Positions 32,692 through 43,512 of a stretch of 64,000 bases of DNA are shown here, in pieces. The stretch's first letter is position 1; every line of letters starts with the position of its first letter. Position numbers and translations under genes: made by a program. The notes under the pieces are model-generated. The model was not told the DNA's origin, did no database searches, and saw only the letters and a list, made by a program, of their open reading frames with translations. The DNA is from Aradus depressus (taxonomy: Eukaryota > Arthropoda > Insecta > Hemiptera > Aradidae): assembly GCA_963662175.1 (NCBI GenBank), contig OY759215.1, positions 45,153,213 through 45,217,212 on the forward strand. The letters are read 5' to 3'.

Positions 32692-33036
32692 GAGGGCGCA
32701 GGTAGCTCAGTGGTATGCGTGCTTGCCTTCTGAGCTCAAGAACGTGGGTTCGAAACCTGACCGAGGCCCTTAGTTTATTTTATCTGGGAGGTAAAATAAA
32801 CTTAAGCACGCCGTCCTTCGGATGGGACGTTAAGCGATGGTCCCGAGCCTGTACGATGTCAGGTACTCGTTAAACACCCCTGCCCTAGGTGAATAAAAAT
32901 TTAGGGTATGCAAAATTTAGGACTCTCCCACAGTAGAGTTGAGCTCATGTCCACCAGAGTGACGAAAGAGCGCTCTGGTAGTAGGCGGATATGACCTCGT
33001 AGTTAAAGCCAGGACATGAGTCATAAAACCTAACCT
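32692..33036 (+). mobile_element. SINE1, full length with 12-bp target duplication
   Basis: Head gagggcgcaggtagctcagt, B-box-like gggttcgaaacctgacc, complete body and tail aaacctaacct. Flanked by aacaataataat at 32680-32691 and 33037-33048. Confidence 0.92.
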
Positions 33037-33384
33037 AACAATAATAATACATATTAATAAACACAGTACATATAGCTTTTAATTATAAAAGTCTGAGAAG
33101 GGTATTTTTCACAACTATATTTCAGGACGTTTTTATGAATTTTCCTACGAAAGAAAAAAATATATATATAAAAAAATATAATACATGGAAAAATAAACAG
33201 ATTGAAAAAAAATTAATTAATATGTAAGTTCAAAAAAAAAAAAGTAGATTCGATGATAGTTTGGTCGAATTCCACAGAACGGCTGTTCCTATGTAACCTC
33301 AATCCCAACATTCTACAGACTGATGAGACCGCTCTATTACTTACCCAGATGTAGGAAGTATACTATATAGGGGAAGGTAGGTAA
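33037..33384. other. No recognisable feature
   Basis: AT-rich with A runs; nothing supported. Confidence 0.5.
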
Positions 33385-33615
33385 TCGAGAAATTCGAAGG
33401 ATGAAACCTATTTATTTCCGATATCGGCGGAAAGGAAAGAAGGGGATCAGAGGGGAAGCTCAATTCAAAAAACTTTAATAAATGCCGATGTAATGAATAT
33501 ATGGACACAAAATTTAGTTTGAGGATTTTCGATTTTTAGTTCAAAAGCTCGATTAATTTTGAAGGGAAAGCAAAAAGATAATAGTTAAAATCGTACTGGG
33601 GAAGTACATTGTCTG
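33385..33615 (+). repeat. Dispersed repeat B
   Basis: aggtaggtaatcgagaaatt, ggggatcagaggggaagctc, taatgaatatatggacacaa and ggggaagtacattgtctgtg in normal order. Confidence 0.6.
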
Positions 33616-33780
33616 TGAGGGAGCCGGTAGCTGAAAGGTAGCGTGCTTGCCTTCTGTGCTCAAGATTTTTTATATGGGAGGTAAAACCTTAGGTAAATAT
33701 CTTAAGCACTCGGATGAAACGTTAAGCAATGGTCCCGAGTCCTGTGCGATGTCAGGTACTCGTTAAAGACGGCCCTAAAT
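33616..33780 (+). mobile_element. SINE1, diverged
   Basis: Head gtgagggagccggtagctga, then a deletion through the B box, then atatgggaggtaaaacctta and gatgtcaggtactcgttaaa. 3' half missing. Inserted in, or joined to, the tail of repeat B. Confidence 0.65.
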
Positions 33781-33848
33781 ATGGTTACAGTAGTGCTAAC
33801 AGAGAAGGGGATAAGAGCTTTGGATGCTTAGGTCCGTAGATGTACACA

Positions 33849-34243
33849 TCGCACCCTTGCTTCAAAAGTGCCACAACTCAAAAATTCGGGTTTTTTAGTT
33901 AAGACTGCCATTCGACTTGGTTTTTAAGTTTATACCAATCACCTAAAGCGCCAGATAATGCACTGAAAATTCAGCCGCTTGGTAACAGTTGTGTAGTTTT
34001 TTATGTTTGCATTCATTAGTCTGTGTTAGGCAACAAAAGGGCCACAACTCAAAAAAACGAGATTTATAGTTGAAAACTTGGAAAATCTGCAGGACCACAA
34101 TCTATCGTAAATTATACGCATAGTTTTGCTTGGTGACGTCACTAGATCAACTAAAATTTACCTAACCCAGCTGGAAGCTGTTTTTCGCATTTCCTGAAAA
34201 CCTGAGTTTTTTGAGTTGTGGCACTTTTGAAGCAAGGGTGCGA
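33849..34243. mobile_element. MITE-like element with 36-bp terminal inverted repeats
   Basis: Left end cgcacccttgcttcaaaagt continues to ..actcaaaaa; the right end is its exact reverse complement over about 36 bp. About 395 bp long. acat on both sides (33846-33849 and 34243-34246) is a possible 4-bp target duplication. The words ccacaactcaaaaa recur inside near 34045. No open frame. Confidence 0.8.
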
Positions 34244-34297
34244 CATGCCCTCCCAATATTTATACCACTTTTTTTTTTTATTATAATAGGTTAGTTT

Positions 34298-34380
34298 AGG
34301 TTTTATATCTCAGGCCCGGACTTTAACTACGAGGTCATATTGCCGACTACCAGAGCGCTCTTTCGTCACTCTGGTCGACT
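34298..34380 (-). mobile_element. SINE1, 3' fragment
   Basis: gaggtcatattgccgactac and cagagcgctctttcgtcact in reverse. Confidence 0.75.
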
Positions 34381-34470
34381 GTCTTGAAATGTAGTTTTGA
34401 ATTGGACGCTTTCTTGATTTATTCGAAAACGGTTAGTCCTATTGAAAAAATGGTTCTTGTGTTGGTTAAT

Positions 34471-34680
34471 TCCGGCATTTCTTCTAGAGGAGTCTTCTTA
34501 TTTTTTTTCCGACAATATTTCAGGACTCTTACAAGTCCCTTCTTCCGGTCACTATGAACCTTTGACTCCCACAGTAGAGTCGGGCGTTCATAGTGACCGA
34601 AAGAAAGGACTTGTAAGAATCCCGAAATACTGTCGGAAAAAAAATAAGAATACACCTCTGGAAGAAATTCCGGAATTTAC
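34471..34680. repeat. Imperfect palindrome with SINE1 word at its centre
   Basis: Arms of about 90 bp (left from attccggcatttcttctaga, right ending gaagaaattccggaat) with roughly 90 per cent match. At the turn sits tgactcccacagtagagtcg, a piece of SINE1. The two overlapping open frames on opposite strands (34442-34705 and 34419-34655) are mirror images caused by the palindrome and are not genes. Confidence 0.7.
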
Positions 34681-34689
34681 CGTGGAACA

Positions 34690-34835
34690 TCCCAGAGAAG
34701 TTTAAGAAACAAAATGGTTCTTACCAAAAATGTTCTTTATTACATTTCCGTATTGTTATCGTTATTAAGTCCTTTTGAGATTGTACCAATACGATGAAAG
34801 TTGTAGCGCCTCAAAAATAAATTTACGTAGGAATT
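34690..34835 (+). repeat. Repeat J fragment
   Basis: atggttcttaccaaaaatgt, tattacatttccgtattg and acgatgaaagttgtagcgcc match the J blocks at 28990, 40650 and 53440. Confidence 0.45.
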
Positions 34836-34850
34836 ATTTCAAGTTACTTA

Positions 34851-35186
34851 TTACGACTCATGCCCGGGCTTTAACTACGAGGTTATATCGCCTACTACCA
34901 GAGCGCTCTTTCGTCACTCTGGTGGACACGAGCCCGACTCTACTGTGGGAGTCCTACTCCTATTTTACCTACCCTAAATTTTTATTCACCTAGGATAGGG
35001 GTCTTTAACGAGTGCCTGACATCGTACAGGCTCGGGACCATCGCTTAACGTCCCATCAGAAGGACGGAGTGCTTAAGTTTATTTTACCTTCCAGATAAAA
35101 TAAACTAAGGGCCTCGGTCGGGTTACGAACCCACGTTCTTGAGCTCAGAAGTCAAGCACGCATACCATTGAGCTACCGGCGCCCTC
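34851..35186 (-). mobile_element. SINE1, full length
   Basis: Complete copy on the minus strand with head gggcgccggtagctcaatgg and B-box-like gggttcgtaacccgacc. Low divergence. Confidence 0.92.
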
Positions 35187-35189
35187 ATT

Positions 35190-35760
35190 ATTATAATATA
35201 TTTACAAATTTGTGGTCCTGTATAGAAGACAAGGCTTGCAGGATGATGAAAATTAAGAAGGAGTTACAAATATTCGCAGGTACAGAAGCCCCCATTCTAA
35301 TCTAAATATGATCTGGAACTGCCCAGGGTCGGCTTTGGTCCAAAAACCGCTTCCTACCTCCCCAAAAAACAACTGTCTCAATTCTGGATTTCTTTTTTTT
35401 TTTTTTCGTGACCGCTAATTTTGAACATTCCAAACATTTTGATCCACCTGATTTGAATGAAAATTATTTCTTCATTAGGTATTTCTATGGGCTTATAAAA
35501 GAAGAAGAAAAATATACCGAAATTCTTTTACAATTTATATAATTTATTTTATGATTTTGTACAAAGAAGCCGTTTTAGATGGGTATGAAATAAATGTTGC
35601 TTGTCTGCTCTTATTGAGTTTAATATACCTACTAAATTTAAAAGGAACGAGTTTTAAACTTATTATAATATATTTTACAGATGACAAATCTACACTAATA
35701 TTTCTTAGTCAGTAATATTTCTAGACAATGGACAATTGAACTTTGGAATATAAAAAAATA
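35190..35760. other. No recognisable feature
   Basis: AT-rich with a poly(T) run at 35390-35406. Nothing supported. Confidence 0.45.
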
Positions 35761-35763
35761 GGT

Positions 35764-36024
35764 AATGTTGGCATTACAACCACGCTTACAGATCACTCTT
35801 TTCCCCCGCCCCTTCTCAAAATCATTTCATACTGGCATTAGTGTGTATAAAAAAGTCATTCTTAGAATTACGTTTTACAATGAAACAAGAAAAAATATCG
35901 CTTACGCCAACACATTTCATTTATCCAGTAATGCCAGTCTGAAATAATTTGGAGAAGAGTGATGTGGAATGATAGAGACCTGTAAACGTGTTTGGTATAA
36001 GAATGTCCTGTAATGACCTCATCA
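35764..36024 (+). repeat. Repeat H, foldback-like
   Basis: gcattacaaccacgcttaca..cattactgg-type words in the left half are mirrored in the right half (ccagtaatgccagtctgaaa..gtttggtataagaatgtcct). Related to 40910-41220 and 53692-53901. Confidence 0.55.
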
Positions 36025-36069
36025 ATTAAATTTAAATTATTTAAACATTATTTTCAAATATTTCCTACA

Positions 36070-36880
36070 GAAATTTATTTTTTATTGTTTGAGGCGCTAT
36101 AACTTTTGACGTATTGATTCATCATATTGATCTCAAATTTGAGGACTTATTCACGATTGAAAATTTCATAAGAATCAATTTTTCGATAAGACTTACCGTT
36201 TTCGGGTAATAGAAGGAAAAGTCTAAAATTATGTATTTTAAAACTAAATTTCGGGACGGGTTTCGTTATGTATCTCGAAAACCGGACAACTTGTGAATTT
36301 TAAAATATATATCCTATTTTTTTTCTACAACTTTTACTTGAAAAGATTTTTCATTAGGTTATTAACAAAAGCGGTATCTTTTAATTCGTTATCAAATTGT
36401 ACTTGAGTCTCGAAGGCAAATGGTGGTCTCAATTTTCGGCCAATTTCAGCTAAAATCAATTCAGATCTAGGTTAGCACATATGACTTCTTCATTCCAAAT
36501 TTCAAGTTATATAGTTATAACTGCAACTTTTTTTTCCGGTAGAGCCCTCACAACTTTCTAATCATATACACGCACACGCTCAGACAGACATCATCGCGAT
36601 AATGGTCAAAAAGAATTCAGGGGGCCTTGAATCGGGAAAAACCGTTGAAATTTCAATTTACGTCTGATTTCAGTCAAAATTGAATCTGATCTAAGTTAGC
36701 ACATGTGACGTTTTCGTTCCAAATCTCAAGTTCAGCTGCTATAATTTTGGCGGTAGAGCGCTCACAACATTTCAATCACATACACTCACACACAGACAGA
36801 CATCATCGAGAAAATTGTCAAAAAGTATTCAAGAGACCTTGAAACGTGAAAATCCGTTGAAACCTCTAACTCAAATTTTC
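36070..36880 (+). repeat. Dispersed repeat G, two tandem copies
   Basis: The blocks tctaggttagcacatatgac / ctaagttagcacatgtgacg, ttccaaatttcaagtt / ttccaaatctcaagttcag and acagacatcatcg occur twice about 230 bp apart. 36230-36410 resembles part of repeat J (cgggacgggtttcgttatgt). Confidence 0.55.
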
Positions 36881-37215
36881 GCATAAAAAAGTAAAAAGGG
36901 TCATCAAAATTTTCTGATAAAAGCCCCCCCTCCGCCACGAAATAGGTTTCTGCTCACACCACTGGGTGGAGATGAGTGTGAGTGAGTTGGTTAAGATGTT
37001 CAAGGTAGATAGATAGATGGGAGAGTGCAACCTCTGGCCTCTGTCGTCTAATAAGGAAACTAGACTGGAGGTATGAATATTCAGTAACCACTCCCTTTGG
37101 TGGCCTGAAAACCAGGAGAAAGAGACCATCCTTACCTGGTCTCCACGGATGTGTCCTCTCCTATCAGGGCTGATGTACCGCGACTCTAAGGCGGGTTTCT
37201 TTATCCTTCACTGTC
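36881..37215. other. No recognisable feature
   Basis: GC-balanced sequence. The minus frame 36866-37129 is open without a recognisable family. Confidence 0.35.
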
Positions 37216-37219
37216 CAGA

Positions 37220-37368
37220 TGGCACGAGTCCTGTGAACCGAGATCACAGTGACAGCTCTGGAGCCTGGATAAGTCACTGTGAACCGGGATCACCGTGACA
37301 GCTCCGAAGCCTGGATCAGTCACTGTGAACCGGGATCACCGTGACAGCTCCGGAGCCTGGATCAATGG
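37220..37368 (+). repeat. Tandem repeat, 46-bp unit, about 3 copies
   Basis: The word gtgaaccg occurs at 37233, 37279 and 37325, exactly 46 bp apart. The unit includes gggatcaccgtgacagctcc and ggagcctggat. Confidence 0.9.
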
Positions 37369-37488
37369 ATACACATCGTTTTCCCTGAGTATTATATAAT
37401 GGAATATTTTCCACAAAACCGAAATGTTGCTGAGTATATAAGCGTAAAGGATATAGATCTCATCAGCTTGAATAATGTAATTTAGAGC

Positions 37489-37827
37489 TTTCACAGGCTG
37501 TAAAATAAAATATTGTCTGACCTCTCACAGATTTTATTAATATTTGCTAGCCGGCTTTCGAGGTTGCCCTCATCATCAAGCAGAGTTGTGACTCAGATAG
37601 GGAACAGGAATAACATATCTGTAAAGAATACACTTTTAATTTTTTTTTTATATAGGTTTATTTTAATGTTATACCTTATTTATTAAAACATTTTAAATTA
37701 TGTTGTTTTCAAAATAATTTTAACAGACTGCCAGATGATGAGGGCAACCTCGAAAGCCGGCTAGCAAATATTAATAAAATCTATGAGAGGTCAAACTATA
37801 TTTTCTTTTACAACTTGTGAAATAATC
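37489..37827. mobile_element. Foldback element, family D, with two near-complete hammerhead motifs
   Basis: Same family as 727-1037. The minus motif (about 37548-37587) has TTGATGA instead of CTGATGA; the plus motif (about 37728-37770) has CAGATGA. In both, stem II GAGG-GCAA-CCTC, GAAA, GCCGGC, TA and a 3-bp stem I (TGC/GCA) are intact. Each arm therefore lost one different core base after the arms formed. Confidence 0.75.
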
Positions 37828-37829
37828 GC

Positions 37830-38000
37830 TTCTCCTTACATCAGCCATCTTCTTAGTAACCTAAACCCATCCATCAATATAGAACTACAATCTGTCCGGC
37901 CATATGGTGGATCAGTTATCGTCCACTCTTCAGTTGGTAGGGATCTGGATTAGTGGCTAAAACGCCAAAAAGCATTTAGAGATTTCAAAATACGTTTTCA
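37830..38000. other. No recognisable feature
   Basis: Sequence between the foldback element and the following retroelement-like repeat. Nothing supported. Confidence 0.4.
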
Positions 38001-38175
38001 ACGCAAATGCATCATCACCAGTGGCACATGTATGAATACTTATAAAATATAAATAAGGAGAAGTAAATAGTAACAACAGTAAAACAGTAGTACAGAATAA
38101 CTAAAATAAAATAAAACTTGCTTACCCCACCCGTATGGTTGTCTAAAGAAACACTGGATAATAATTACTAGATAA
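38001..38175 (-). repeat. Penelope-like element end (tentative)
   Basis: Shares taaataaggagaagtaa..taaaataaaacttgcttacc and cccacccgtatggt..taaagaaacactgg with 40245-40480. On the minus strand it starts with CTGGTGATGATGCATTTGCG then TTGAAAACGT, which looks like a damaged hammerhead (box, GC hairpin, GAAA, palindrome ACGU). Assignment to Penelope-like elements is from general resemblance only. Confidence 0.35.
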
Positions 38176-38282
38176 ATAATTGAACATTCCTTGGAATATA
38201 ATATGAAATACACAATGAATAAAATATATCTATAATAGTATTAAAATAAAGAGCTATGCAATAATAATATAAGAATGCAGAA

Positions 38283-38332
38283 CTTGAGCTCAGCTAGCAA
38301 GCACGCTTACCACTAAGCTACCAGCGCCCTCC
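38283..38332 (-). mobile_element. SINE1, head fragment
   Basis: gagctcagctagcaagcacg and taccactaagctaccagcgc in reverse: only the tRNA-like head is present. Confidence 0.65.
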
Positions 38333-38334
38333 TG

Positions 38335-38805
38335 TTCAGTTGCGAACTGATTGAAATTATTCTCTCATTTTTTGGACTAAGAAAACTCCTTGAAGTTTGA
38401 TTCTCTTTATCTGAATCTTCGAGTCCAAATATAGAAGTAAGGTGGGTGACTTCCGAATTGTTGACAATCAGCTGGGTAATGATGATGAGGACATCTATTA
38501 CCTGGTTACAATGTATAAACAAGGGTGACAGACAGATCTAGGGGCCCCATGGGGCGCTCCCCATTGTGCCCGACTCCATTGTCTGATCCATGATAACACC
38601 ATCCTGCCTCCCATTCAATCCTAGTCAAAGATCAAATTCGAACAAGATTTATGGTTCCTGAGTCTGTAAACATCCTAAATTTTCCTAACAGCTCACCTAC
38701 TCATCTTCCATTCAGTATTGTCAATAGGGCAGGTGCAAAAAAAAAAAAAAAATGTGTGATTGACGCGGTACCCAAAAGAATTTTTTTATTTTGTTTTTTT
38801 GGTCT
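38335..38805. other. No recognisable feature
   Basis: Includes a poly(A) run at 38738-38752. The minus frame at 38313-38522 overlaps the SINE1 head and is not convincing. Confidence 0.4.
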
Positions 38806-38809
38806 TATG

Positions 38810-38968
38810 TTCGATGCATATTAGCCATGTCACTGTGTTATCTAATTATTTACAACATCCATGGCCGAAAATAAAACTCACTCCCGGACGGGATTCGAAC
38901 TCGCAAACCATGGTGATACCATGCGACCAAAGCCCTACGCTCTACCCCGCACGGCCACCAATTGATGT
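38810..38968 (-). mobile_element. SINE2, tRNA-derived
   Basis: Reverse copy of the element at 22190: body ttcgatgcatattagccatg, cactcccggacgggattcga (B box in reverse) and head accccgcacggccacca. Confidence 0.8.
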
Positions 38969-38969
38969 G

Positions 38970-39460
38970 TAAACATTTGCTTTAGTTTCAAAAATTTGCT
39001 GTCGTGCACTCATTTTGATTAAAATTTGTTTTATGATGTTACAATAAAAAAATTAGTACCTACGTATAAAGTTGTGAGTATAAAGTCATTAAATCTCCTG
39101 AAGTGGGTAAAAACATTATGTTATTTGTTGTGACAATATGACAACAAATATATTATTTGTTGATGGATATTTTCAGCAGTTATTATTATTATTATTTCAT
39201 ATTAATAACAATATTCATAATATCATATAATAATATATTGAAATATTATATATTATAATTTTCAGATTTTCACTGCTATATTATTTTCTTTTACCACAAA
39301 TTTTATTTATTGTGACAAATTTAAGCTATCGAAGCATCTTAACCTAAAAGTTCCTTACCGAAAGATCATTTTATAGTATACAACAAATATATTATTTATT
39401 GAAAGATATTTTCAGCAGTTATTATTATTATCATATATTAATAACAATATTATATATGTT
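38970..39460. repeat. AT-rich with a direct repeat
   Basis: caacaaatatattatttgtt..tattttcagcagttattatt at about 39136-39220 recurs at about 39380-39450. No gene. Confidence 0.5.
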
Positions 39461-39464
39461 TTTT

Positions 39465-40170
39465 ACCACTTTCTTCTATGATCACAACATTATGTACCTA
39501 CCACATAAAAAGTCAAATGCAGTCGAAATATATTACACACTTTTTTATTACATGAACATATAGGGCGCCGGTAGCTCAGTGGTATGCGTGCTTGTCTTCT
39601 GAGCTCAAGAACGTGAGTTCGAAACCCGACCGGAGGCCCTTAGTTTTTTTTATCTGGGAGGTAAAATAAACTTAAGCACGCCGTCCTTCGGATGGGGACC
39701 TTAGTTTTTTTTTATCTGGATGAGGCCCTTATTTTTTTTTATCTGGAAGGTAAAATAAACTTGAGCACGCCGTCCTTCGGATGGGGCGTTAAGCGATGGT
39801 CCCGCGCCTGTACGATGTCAGGTACTCGTTAAAGACCCCTGCCCTAGGTGAATAAAAATTTAGGGTAGGCAAAGTTTAGGACTCTCACATTAGAGTCGGG
39901 CTCATGTCCACCAGAGTGACGAAAGAGCGCTCTGGTAGTAGGCGATATGACCTCGTAGTTAAAGCCCGGGCCTGAGACATAAATCCTAACCTAACCTACA
40001 TGAACATAGAAACGCTCAAAAACAGCTGACATCACAGATAAAGGAGTGTGTGTGCGCTGCGCGCGCAACCGTCTGACACACACACATACACATGCACATC
40101 AACGAGACTTACGGTCTGACATAGCCCCTACCGAGAGCTAAGATGTTTACACATCAAAAAAAAAGAAATA
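39465..40170 (+). repeat. Repeat I, copy carrying a SINE1
   Basis: Matches 5820-6080 on both sides of the inserted SINE1: left part ctttcttctatgatcacaac to atgaacata, right part aaacgctcaaaaacagctga to cacacacatacacatgcaca. Confidence 0.75.
39561..39997 (+). mobile_element. SINE1 with internal duplication and 11-bp target duplication
   Basis: Full head (tagggcgccggtagctcagt) and tail. The segment around ccttagttttttttatctgg..gccgtccttcggatgggg is present two to three times (39639-39785), making the copy about 95 bp longer than usual. Flanked by acatgaacata at 39550-39560 and 39998-40008. A related unoccupied site is at 5750-6080. Confidence 0.92.
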
Positions 40171-40244
40171 ACTACTACTTCCCCACTGATACGAAGTAGT
40201 AAGTTAATATGTGTTGCAGGTAGTAAGATATTTTGGGGACGAGA

Positions 40245-40480
40245 TTTCTCATAGATTCTCTTAGAAATTAGACATTATCATCCCACTGTTTTATTTCCGA
40301 CCAAAACCGGTTTTCAACACTCGTCACATCTACGAGATAAAATATAAATACGGAGAAGTAACTAACAAAAACCATAAGCATAAAGGATACAGTGTAACAA
40401 AATAAAATAAAATTTGTTCACCCCACCCGTATATTGTGGTTTCTAAAGAAACACTGGCTAATAGCTAAAGGGGAGGGGAT
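40245..40480 (-). repeat. Penelope-like element end (tentative)
   Basis: Second copy of the repeat at 38001. On the minus strand it has GACGA, a short hairpin, GTTGAAAACCGGTTTTGG, again a GAAA followed by a palindrome (ACCGGU). Confidence 0.35.
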
Positions 40481-40649
40481 ACCACATTTTTTCACTCTCT
40501 TTATATACATGCAAATAAATACACTTTCATTTGACTATAATATGATACTTTTTGGCCTAAGGACATTTGATCAAAAATCATTTCATATAAAAATAGTATA
40601 AAAAACTAAAAACGCCAGAAACTGTCCTAAAATGATGTAAATCCGTATT

Positions 40650-41220
40650 TCTAGACGTTTCCTTGATTTAGGCGAAAACATTTAGTCCTATCGAAAAATA
40701 GTTCATCACTAAAAATATTTCTTATTAAATTTTCAGTCCCTAATCCGTAGGTCTTAGATAGAATTAATATAATCAAAGTTAAGGCACCCCAAAGAATGTG
40801 CAATACATTTCTTTACTTAATATTTATATGTATTGTTTAAACAGTTCTTAAATTTTTAAACAAATTTCCAAATATTTTTGTATTATTAGTGCTTTTTTAT
40901 TAAAAAGGATAAAAAAAAAAAAGGTGTGATGAGATCATAACAGAACTTCCACCTTATACCAACCACTATAGAACTCTAAAGAAAATGGAAAATTGTCTTC
41001 TCCCTCCCCTTCCGACCTCTCAAATCCATTTGATACTGGCATTATAGGGTATACAAAATTCGCTCTCACTAATACGCTGTACAATGAAACAAAAAAAACG
41101 CTGGGGTCAACACATATTTCTCATATACCCAATAATATCATGTATTTAGAGAAGGGGGAAAGTGCTCTGTAAAAAAGTGGTTGGTATAGTAAGTCATGTT
41201 ATGGTTACGTCATATATTTT
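40650..41220 (+). repeat. Composite repeat J/H
   Basis: J at 40650-40810 (tagacgtttccttgatttag, tagtcctatcgaaaaatagt) and H at 40910-41220 (gatgagatcataacagaact, cttataccaaccactataga, mirrored near 41190 by gtggttggtatagtaagtca). Confidence 0.55.
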
Positions 41221-42600
41221 TACTATCCCAACTGATATCCACAGATGTCAGTGTCAGTTTTGAATGCAGATTCCTATAAGTCTCAACAAATTATTCAGTG
41301 AATGTGTTGAATCATCTGGTTAGAAACAGGACGGCCATCTGATTTGGTATTCAGAGTGAAAGTGACAAAGTCAAGAGGGGCTCATGAAATTTAAACCTGG
41401 AGCAAGCTGTACAAAAGAATGCGAGCCTTGCTCGGAATCAGTCTATAAATTGAAATAGAATGAAAAATAATACAATAAATTATGAATATGTGTGCTCAGA
41501 ATGTAATATATTTGCAGAGTTCACGGGGTCCAGGAATAAAATGCAACTAATTTATTCTATGCTCCTTGCTACACTTCAAATGCACTTTATTACAACCTAG
41601 AGTCTCTGTCCTGCTCCCCCCTCTCTACGTCATCTGATGCCTCAGCTGTTGAGTATTTTCTGTCTTGCTTTATTGGAACAGATCTTTTAAAGATTTTATT
41701 AATCTTTACCAAACCAAACTCTTATTTTCTATGCGCTTTTCCATCATTCAGGTTTTAGAAAAATTCATAACTGAAATGTCGGCACTTCAATGCATTCATT
41801 TCAATCTTAACAGTGCTTCTATAAAATGCCGGTACCTACGTCTTCTGACCACTCAAGCACCCTGGTTGTTGCAATCTTGACTTCTGTAATGTGGGATGCA
41901 TCTATAGATGATAACATCAGGCTGAAAAATGTATTATGTTTATCCCCAATGTCGCCACTTATGTCTTCTGCCAACCAGCAGTCCGTTTTAGTGCAACCGT
42001 GATTACTATAATGAGAGATTCATCTATAGTTGATAACTATCGGTACATGAGTCCACCAGAATCAAAACTCACTATATTCAAAAATAAAAATTTTTGGAAT
42101 TTGCCAAAAACCGCTCTCAACTACAATTTGCTTAGCCGGTTCTTGCAAGTGTTTTTTTTTTTTACAACCTGTTAGCACTTTAAAATGAAATACATACAAA
42201 AAAAACACGGATTTTTATATAGCGTTATAAAAATAAAAGCAGTAAGATTTTGGATAATGTTAGTTTTGTTACCAACTTTTTCAAACGTATAAATAAATCA
42301 AAACCAGTCAACATTTTCAAAAGCAATGTAAATTTAAAAGAATGAAAAATGATTAAAATTGACATATAATTATAATTTTACATAGAGCATAGCTAAAAAT
42401 ATTAGCATGTAATTGTACAAAAAAATACAGCACAAAATGAACCTCTTTGAGCCGGTTATGCTTGCAAATACTGCTTTCTGATTGGTTAAAAGACGCATTA
42501 TCCTAGTGGATAATGTTAGTTCTGACTCCAACCCTCAACTTCTAGGCCCATTAAAGCTAGGATATGGTGACTTTTGATTTTAACCAACGCCATATTTGAA
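41221..42600. other. Low-repeat stretch, no recognisable gene
   Basis: None of the named repeat families. Two related sentences (atgtcggcact..tctatagatgataacatcag and gtcgccacttatgtcttctg) suggest a small internal duplication at 41780-42040. No exon I can support. Confidence 0.4.
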
Positions 42601-43125
42601 TTCAGCTCAAAAAATTGCAAAAAGAACCACTGCCATCTCAATTTTGTATATTGTTAGTTTTGATTTTGGAGGACTTACATATACACTCGATAAACTTGCT
42701 TACACTTAAAAAAATATTGGACAATATTAAAATAGATAATATACTGAGTTATCGAACCATATCCAAGAATAACCGCCGTTTAGGGGTGAAGCTTGGGAAA
42801 TGATTTTATATAGCTGTAGAGTTGCCCGGAAAATTCGCTAAATTTCATGCTTTTGCTCCACTTTTATCTATGGTCTATGGTTGCATAGATTACAGTGATA
42901 GTATTTCATGGTATAATTTTTTAAAGGGTATGATTAAAGAATATTCAAAGGGGAAAATTTAGAGATACGTGATTTGATGAGAATTATAATTAAAAACCGT
43001 CCTTTGCACCATCTGATTAGGGATCCAGTTTTTCTCCATTCTACTGTACTTTAATAACCCTCTTAAAAAAGCTGCGCAGATTGGGTGTATAAGATGAGAC
43101 CAGGAGTTGCCCTCACGTAGAGCAC
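42601..43125. other. No recognisable feature
   Basis: AT-rich; nothing supported. Confidence 0.4.
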
Positions 43126-43449
43126 GTGCTCCTGATGTGTCGGAACAGACCGATGGAGTCAGCTGATAAGACGCGTGAAACCAAGAACAGAAACAGGAGA
43201 AAAAAAAAGAAGTTTAACAACATTGCATATAAGTACAATGAAGAATGGTATTTGGAGTGTCACGTAATGTGTAACGCTGGCCAGAAAATTTCAACTCGTG
43301 TCCGGCTTATGTGTCCGGTCTCGTGGCGTGGTCACATATTCCATCAGTCACTAAGACTTATAGCTTTTGAAGATAAAAACCGCTATCAAGACATCTTGGA
43401 ATATGAATATTCTGGGAGTTTTCTTATTGGTGTCCTTTTCGGAGTTTGA
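43126..43449 (+). other. 107-residue open frame, unknown
   Basis: A + frame with a basic Asn/Arg/Lys-rich start (residues 14-32) and a compact second half containing ECHVMCNAGQKIS, LMCPVSWRGHIFHQS and an acidic stretch before the stop. GC content is higher than the surroundings. I recognise no family. No intron signals needed, but also no promoter or poly(A) context. It could be a retroelement piece or a small lineage-specific gene. Confidence 0.25.
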
Positions 43450-43512
43450 ACTGAAATGGAAAGTAATCTTTATTCTGGGACATACGTACAATAATAATAT
43501 AATATATATATA

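Noticed and set aside
33320..33345. CTGATGAG followed by a short hairpin
   Set aside because: No GAAA and no stem I partner nearby.
34419..34705. Two overlapping open frames on opposite strands with similar peptides
   Set aside because: They are mirror images produced by the palindrome at 34471-34680.
38001..38040. Minus-strand CTGGTGATGATGC..TTGAAAACGT as a further hammerhead
   Set aside because: The box and the spacing before GAAA are off; kept only as a tentative retroelement end.
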